NCBI RefSeq assembly: GCF_016307205.1
Contig: NZ_JAEIJD010000011.1
Location: 27,766 to 91,765, forward strand
Reading direction: 5' to 3'
Length of the DNA: 64,000 nucleotides
Source: Pontibaca salina
GTDB taxonomy: Bacteria > Pseudomonadota > Alphaproteobacteria > Rhodobacterales > Rhodobacteraceae
Shown: piece by piece, positions 59,311-64,000 of the stretch
Numbering within the stretch: position 1 is the first letter of the stretch
Layout: the number at the start of each line of letters is the position of its first letter
The notes under the pieces: model-generated
Seen by the model: only the letters and a program-made list of their open reading frames with translations
What the model was told of the DNA's origin: nothing
Databases searched by the model: none
Made by a program: the position numbers and the translations under genes

Positions 59311-61767
59311 ATGAAGCTGACTCTGACCGGCCGCCTGACCACCGGACAGGACGGGCTGGATGTGGATCTGCGCGACATGCGCATCCTGCAAACCGGTGCC
59401 GGCAGCTTGCTTTATGCGGCGACCGGGCAGAATGGCGGGCTCAGCGCCTGGCGTCTGGACCGGGGCGGCGCGCTGGCGGAACTGGCCGGGACCACCTGGT
59501 TCAGCGTTTCGGGGATGGCCATGGGGGCAATGCAGGCGGTCACCCTGTACGGGGGCGATCATCTGATCCTGCCCGGCGCTGGCAACAGCGACCTGCTGGG
59601 CTATGGGCTGGAACCGGACGGGAGCATCGGCGCGCTGACCGCGATCGTGAAGGGGGCGGGGGGGCAAAACGCGGCGCTGACCAGCACCGCGCGCGAGGAT
59701 GGCGCGATGGTGCTTTATCTGGCCGATGACGCCACCGGCCGGATCGCTGCGCATGTGATCGAACCCGGCGGTGCGACACGCAGTTTTGACGCTGGCGGGG
59801 CTGGCGCGGATCCCGGCGCGGCGATCCTGTCGGGAGCGGTCAGCCTGCACAGCGTGTCTGTCGGGACCCAGAACTGGCTGCTGGCGGCCGATGCCGGCAC
59901 GCAGGGGGTCAGCAGCTTTCGCATTCTGACCGGGGGCTTGCTGGAGGCCACGGCTCGGCTGGGTGCCGCCGACGGTCTGGGTGTGGCGCAGCCCACGGCG
60001 CTGTGCACCGTTGCCGCCCATGGGCAGAACTGGGGGATCCTGGCCGCCGCGGGCAGTTCTTCGCTGTCGGTGCTGCGGGTCGGGGCCGATGGCAGCCTCA
60101 GCGCCACCGACCACCTGATCGACACGCTGGACACGCGGTTCGGCGCGGTGCAGGCGCTTGAGGTGGTCACGGTGAAGGACCATGTGCTGGTGCTGGCGGG
60201 GGGCGGCGATGACGGGCTGGCGCTGTTCACCCTGTTGCCCGACGGGCAATTGATCCACCTGCACAGCCTGGCCCACGAGATCGGGCGCGGGCTGCACAAT
60301 GTCACCGCGATCCGTGCCGCCCAGGTCGGGGAAGCCCTGCAGATCTTCGTCGCCGCGCAGGGCGCTGCGGGGCTGTCGCAATTCACGCTGCCACTGGCCG
60401 CTTTGGGCGCGGTGATCCGCAATGCCGGCCCCGGAAATGCGCTTTTGCAGGGCACGGCGGGCAGCGATCTGATCCTGGGGGGAGATGGCGAGGATCGGCT
60501 ATCGGGCGGGGCGGGCGATGATGTGCTGGTCTCGGGACCGGGGGGCGGGGTGCTGATCGGCGGGGCCGGGCGCGATCTTTTCGTGCTGCGCCCGACCGCG
60601 GGCACCTTGCACATCACCGATTACCAGCCAGGGTTGGACCGGCTGGATCTCAGCCTGTTTCCGATGCTGCGCAGCCCGGCGCAGATCACCGTCAAGACCA
60701 CGGCGACCGGTGCCGAATTGATCCTGTATGACAGCCGCATCCGCATCGACAGTTGGAACGGCGCCCCGCTCGGTGCGGAAGATTTCTGGACCACCGCCCG
60801 TCTTGGCACACCCGACCGTCTGCAGGTGCCGCCCTTCGACACCGGCGACCCGACCGGAGAGCCCGGCAGCGAGGAGCCGCCGGAGGGCGAACCGGAAAAC
60901 GTCGTGATCCATGGTGGCCCCGGGGACGATCTGTTGAGCGGCGGGTCGGGGCATGACGCGCTCTATGGCGGGCCGGGCCATGACATCTTGTATGGCGGCG
61001 CGGGCGATGACCAGCTCTATGGCGGGCCGGGGGATGACCTGTTGTTCGGGGGGCCGGGCAATGACCATCTTTATGGTGGCGCCGGCAATGACCGGCTCTA
61101 TGGCGGTTTCGGAGAGGACCAACTCTATGGTGGGCCGGGGGATGATCTCTTGTTCGGGGGGCCGGGTGCGGATCGGCTTTATGGGGGATTGGGCCATGAC
61201 CGACTTTATGGCGGGGCGGGCGATGATCGGCTCTATGGCGGTTTCGGAGAGGACCAACTCTATGGTGGGCCGGGGGATGATCTGTTGTTCGGGGGGCCGG
61301 GTGCGGATCGGCTTTATGGGGGGTCGGGCAATGACCGTCTTTATGGTGGCGCCGGCAATGACCGGCTTCATGGCGGTCCGGGCGATGATATATTATATGG
61401 CGGTGCCGGGCAGGATCATCTCTATGGTGGTCCGGGGGATGATCTCATGTTCGGGGGTCCGGGCAATGACAGGTTATATGGTGGCGCCGGCAATGACCGG
61501 CTTTACGGCGGACCCGGAGACGATATCCTGACTGGCGGACCGGGGCGCGATGTTTTCGTCTTTCACGCCGATCACGGGCATGACCGCATCACCGATTTCG
61601 TTTCGGGTACTGACCGGATTCACCTGTTTCTGGGAGCTTCCGGGGGGGACGGTCTGGGGTTTACCACAAGGGGTGATGATCTGGTGATCGATACCGGAAC
61701 CGGGACGATCACCCTGACCGGGCTGGGGCCGGACGGTGTTGTGGCGGATGATTTCCTGTTTCTCTGA
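59311..61767 (+). CDS. Large RTX calcium-binding protein (type I secreted)
   Basis: This 818-aa protein has two parts. Residues about 1-380 form a beta-propeller-like domain. After a short first RTX group (about 395-440), residues about 520-755 carry roughly 25 nonapeptide RTX repeats of the GGxGxDxLY type, for example GGPGDDLLFGGPGADRLYG. The C-terminus ends GVVADDFLFL, a typical uncleaved type I secretion signal. Calcium binding folds the repeats after export. ATG 59311 is chosen after GGGGTGGGGACC. Function is probably adhesin, biofilm matrix or enzyme carrier; no catalytic motif is recognised. No hlyB/D secretion genes are seen in the window. Confidence 0.93.
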   Translation: MKLTLTGRLTTGQDGLDVDLRDMRILQTGAGSLLYAATGQNGGLSAWRLDRGGALAELAGTTWFSVSGMAMGAMQAVTLYGGDHLILPGAGNSDLLGYGLEPDGSIGALTAIVKGAGGQNAALTSTAREDGAMVLYLADDATGRIAAHVIEPGGATRSFDAGGAGADPGAAILSGAVSLHSVSVGTQNWLLAADAGTQGVSSFRILTGGLLEATARLGAADGLGVAQPTALCTVAAHGQNWGILAAAGSSSLSVLRVGADGSLSATDHLIDTLDTRFGAVQALEVVTVKDHVLVLAGGGDDGLALFTLLPDGQLIHLHSLAHEIGRGLHNVTAIRAAQVGEALQIFVAAQGAAGLSQFTLPLAALGAVIRNAGPGNALLQGTAGSDLILGGDGEDRLSGGAGDDVLVSGPGGGVLIGGAGRDLFVLRPTAGTLHITDYQPGLDRLDLSLFPMLRSPAQITVKTTATGAELILYDSRIRIDSWNGAPLGAEDFWTTARLGTPDRLQVPPFDTGDPTGEPGSEEPPEGEPENVVIHGGPGDDLLSGGSGHDALYGGPGHDILYGGAGDDQLYGGPGDDLLFGGPGNDHLYGGAGNDRLYGGFGEDQLYGGPGDDLLFGGPGADRLYGGLGHDRLYGGAGDDRLYGGFGEDQLYGGPGDDLLFGGPGADRLYGGSGNDRLYGGAGNDRLHGGPGDDILYGGAGQDHLYGGPGDDLMFGGPGNDRLYGGAGNDRLYGGPGDDILTGGPGRDVFVFHADHGHDRITDFVSGTDRIHLFLGASGGDGLGFTTRGDDLVIDTGTGTITLTGLGPDGVVADDFLFL
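61094..61321 (+). repeat. Nearly identical 135-bp duplicated block in the RTX array
   Basis: The stretch beginning at about 61094 (CGGCTCTATGGCGGTTTCGG...) recurs 135 bp later from about 61229, with a near-identical core of about 90 nt that differs by one base. This equals five 9-residue repeats. It indicates recent expansion of the array. Confidence 0.7.
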
Positions 61768-62034
61768 ACTGCCGACATCCTGACGGAGGGCTTTCTACCG
61801 GCTGATGATTTTTTCGCTTTTGGGTTGCGTATCTGCGACAGCAAGTTAGGTTCCTCGCCCAAAGTAACAACCTAGGGGGTTCGTCATCTTCTTGTTTTGC
61901 AATCGCATAAGCCCGGCCCGGGGCCGCCCTGCTGCGGTCGTCAAGATGGATGCAGCCTGCCTAGTGCTGTCCCGATCCCGCCTTGTAACCCTGCGCCGGT
62001 CGGGTTGATTTCAGACCACAGAGGAGAAGACAAT
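61768..62034. promoter_or_regulatory. Promoter region of the choline/betaine transporter
   Basis: This 267-nt gap contains an interrupted inverted repeat (AGTTAGGTT at about 61843 and AACCTAGG at about 61869) and ends with GAGGAGAAGACAAT, a strong ribosome site. No gene is recognisable. Confidence 0.4.
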
Positions 62035-63009
62035 ATGAAACGTTACCTGTGCAGCGCCGTTCTGGCTGCCGCCATCGTTCCGGCCTCAGCCGCCTTTGCC
62101 GCCGAAGAATGCGGCGAAGTCTCGATTGCCGAAATGAACTGGGCCAGCGCGGGCATCGTCGTCGCGGTGTCGAATTTCCTGCTGGAACAGGGTTATGGCT
62201 GCGATGTGACCATCGTGCCCTCGGACACGACACCCGCGGTCACGTCGCTGTCGGAAAACAACGAACCTGACATCGTGCCGGAGCTCTGGCCCAACTCGGC
62301 CAGCGATGCCTATGAAAAGCTCAAGCAAGACGGGCGTATCGTGGAACTGACCAGTGTGCTGGATCCCGGCGGGGTCGAGGGCTGGTGGATTCCGACCTAT
62401 CTGGCCGAGGCCCATCCCGAACTGACCACGATCGAGGGCGTTCTGGAAAATCCCGACCTGGTCGGTGGCATGTTCAACAACTGCCCCGATGGCTGGGGCT
62501 GCCGCACCGTCAGCGACAACCTGTTGCGGGCCTTTGATGTCGAAGGCGCCGGGATCGAGGTCTTCAACCACGGCTCGGGCGAGACATTGGCGACCTCGAT
62601 GGCCGCGGCCTATCAGAACCAGGAGCCGTGGTTTGGCTATTACTGGGCCCCGACCACGCCGCTGGGCAAGTTCGACATGACCAGCATTGATCTGGGCGAC
62701 TATGACGAAGCGGCGCATCTGGCGAACCAGAACCCGGACAATCCCGACCCGCAGCCCTCGGCCTTTCCCAATGCGCCGGTGCTGACCGTGATGACCAAGG
62801 ATTTCGCCGAGAACCATCCCGAGATCGCGGAGCTGATGTCGAATGTCACCTTCGAGACCGACACGATGAGCCAGCTGCTGGCCTGGCAGGATGAGAACAA
62901 CGCCACCAACGAAGAGGCGGCGGTGCATTTTCTGACCAACAACGCGGGCGTCTGGGCCGACTGGCTGAATGACGCGGCCCGCGAGAAGCTCTCCAAACTG
63001 TTGCAGTAA
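62035..63009 (+). CDS. Choline/glycine betaine ABC transporter substrate-binding protein
   Basis: This 324-aa OpuAC/ProX-type periplasmic protein has a signal peptide (MKRYLCSAVLAAAIVPASAAFAAEE). Aromatic residues that could form the quaternary-amine cage include AEMNWASAG, EGWWIPTYLAE and PWFGYYWAPTTP. The domain order and length match ChoX/ProX proteins of Rhodobacteraceae. GAGGAGAAGACAAT gives a strong start. It would deliver choline, betaine or a related osmolyte to the permease partially encoded at the right edge. A truncated copy follows. Confidence 0.88.
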   Translation: MKRYLCSAVLAAAIVPASAAFAAEECGEVSIAEMNWASAGIVVAVSNFLLEQGYGCDVTIVPSDTTPAVTSLSENNEPDIVPELWPNSASDAYEKLKQDGRIVELTSVLDPGGVEGWWIPTYLAEAHPELTTIEGVLENPDLVGGMFNNCPDGWGCRTVSDNLLRAFDVEGAGIEVFNHGSGETLATSMAAAYQNQEPWFGYYWAPTTPLGKFDMTSIDLGDYDEAAHLANQNPDNPDPQPSAFPNAPVLTVMTKDFAENHPEIAELMSNVTFETDTMSQLLAWQDENNATNEEAAVHFLTNNAGVWADWLNDAAREKLSKLLQ

Positions 63010-63059
63010 GCGGCCATTTCGCGGGGTGCTGGCCCGATCCGGATGCCGGCGCCCCGCCT

Positions 63060-63656
63060 TTGCAAGATCATGAAAAACAGGACCTACCTGATGAGACGCA
63101 CGATATTGGGGGCAACCGGTTCCACAACACGCCCTTGGGCTGGACCAGCCGGATCATGAACACCAACAACGGCCGCGCCCTAGGGCTTGAAGCGGCGGAG
63201 ATCGTCACCTTCGAACATGGTTCTGCCGAAACGCTGAACGCCTCGCTCGCCGCGGCCTATGGGGCCGGCGATCCCTGGTTCGGTTATTACAGGGCGCCGA
63301 CCGAGGTCATGGGCAAATATGACAGGACCGAGGTGCGCTTTGCCGAGCTCGACCTAGCGGTGAACGCCGCCAATATGGCAGAGGACCGCCCCGACCCCCA
63401 GGCCAGTGCTTATCCGCCCGGCAAGGTGCTGACCGTCGCCACCCGCGATTTCGTCGACCGCGAACCCGAAATCGCCGCGCTGATGTCAAAGCTGCATTGC
63501 AATACCGACGAGATGAGCGCGCTGCTGGCCTGGAAGGAAGCGCACAACGCCACCAATGAGGAAGCTGCGGTTCATTTCCTGCAAAACAACCCTGAACAAT
63601 GGGCCGACTGGCTGAATGACGAAGCGCGCGGGCGTCTGGTCAAGCTGCTGCAATAG
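63060..63656 (+). pseudogene. Truncated second copy of the ProX-type binding protein
   Basis: The frame is homologous to the second half of the preceding gene from about residue 28 onward (GWTSRIMNTNN aligns with GWGCRTVSDNL; FEHGSAETL, DPWFGYYRAPT, NATNEEAAVHFL, WADWLND are near copies). The N-terminal lobe and signal peptide are missing, and the first 27 codons (MQDHEKQDLPDET) have no match. It cannot make a complete binding protein. It looks like a decayed tandem duplication. The diverged codons show it is not recent. Confidence 0.8.
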
Positions 63657-63762
63657 AAAAACCCGTCCCGGACATGCTGGGCCGGGGATGGCAAGGGACG
63701 GCGCTGCCGTCTGGATGAACGCGTGAATAGACAGGGCGAAATCAGCCCGGAAAAGGGAACGC

Positions 63763-64000
63763 ATGGCGACTTACGATTTCATATTTGACCGCTTGGGTCT
63801 GCGCGACTGGTGCGGGGGCGGAGCCGAGTCCGGCGCCACGGACAAGCCCCTGTCGATGGCCGAGCTGATGGCCCAGGCCCAGGGCGAAGAGGTGCAGGTC
63901 GCGCTTTGGGACACGCCCTTTCCCTCGCTGGATGCGCTGCACGACGCCTGTGCGGCGATCCCGCAATCGCGGGCTCTGACCCGCGGGCTGGAAGAGGGGT
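63763..64000 (+). CDS. Probable betaine/choline ABC permease, N-terminus, cut by window end
   Basis: The frame begins MATYDFIFDRLGLRDWCGGG and remains hydrophilic for its 79 visible residues (SMAELMAQAQGEEVQVALWD). AAAAGGGA precedes the ATG. Position directly after the binding protein suggests the ProW/ChoW permease, which often has an extended cytoplasmic N-terminus before the membrane domain. No transmembrane segment is reached within the window, so the assignment is contextual. Confidence 0.45.
   Translation, partial: MATYDFIFDRLGLRDWCGGGAESGATDKPLSMAELMAQAQGEEVQVALWDTPFPSLDALHDACAAIPQSRALTRGLEEG

Noticed and set aside
60950..61540. Regular 27-bp repeats resembling a CRISPR array
   Set aside because: They encode RTX nonapeptides in frame and have no unique spacers.

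Overview
The window is a high-GC alphaproteobacterial sequence, most likely from the Rhodobacteraceae (Roseobacter group or Paracoccus relatives). Near 40.3-44.4 kb it carries a complete plasmid or chromid backbone: a RepA/RPA-family initiator, three 22-bp-phased iterons, an AT-rich opening zone, parA, parB and two identical 18-bp parS-like palindromes. The rhamnose (rfb/rml) operon overlaps the end of repA. This matches the published 'biofilm plasmid' pattern of roseobacters, where a RepA-type replicon carries rhamnose and polysaccharide genes. Diverged copies of a CCTCCGGCGGGGATATTT intergenic repeat, which I remember from Rhodobacterales genomes, support that assignment.

Left part (0-24 kb): a catabolic island that I read as oxalate and oxamate use. 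It holds a tripartite carboxylate transporter (tctCBA), a lactate-permease-family carrier, a GGT-family protein resembling oxamate amidohydrolase HpxW, formyl-CoA:oxalate CoA-transferase (frc), oxalyl-CoA decarboxylase (oxc) and formate-THF ligase (fhs). A stand-alone homologue of the formyl-THF-binding N-terminal domain of 10-formyl-THF dehydrogenase lies between frc and fhs. A PanE-like reductase may be the oxalyl-CoA reductase of the assimilatory branch. sucCD, an isochorismatase-type hydrolase, two GntR regulators, one ScfR/RamB-type regulator and two universal stress proteins complete the set. GTATAC-core and TTGCGCAA palindromes sit in the promoters of several of these units. A strongly structured 91-nt element lies between oxc and frc.

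Middle (24.6-36.3 kb): scattered polysaccharide genes (a glycosyltransferase, an oxidoreductase-epimerase fusion, a sugar transferase, a CapD/FlaA1-like dehydratase), a RidA protein, an SDR, a serine recombinase divergent from a DUF1612 regulator, and a Hint-domain protein.

Right part (36.4-64 kb): the rml operon and replicon core. It is followed by a capsule-type cluster: UDP-glucuronate epimerase-like protein, glycosyltransferases, KpsM/KpsE/KpsT-like exporter, sulfotransferase, galactofuranosyltransferase-like protein, UDP-galactopyranose mutase and ManC. Then come an SGNH hydrolase, BluB, a three-gene DUF2793 tail-fibre-like cassette, a large RTX protein, and the start of a choline/betaine ABC transporter with a truncated duplicate of its binding protein.

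Taken together, the replicon appears to combine surface attachment (rhamnose- and galactofuranose-containing polysaccharide, RTX adhesin) with the use of small plant- or algae-derived carboxylates. All functions are inferred from sequence reading only. No database search was run.
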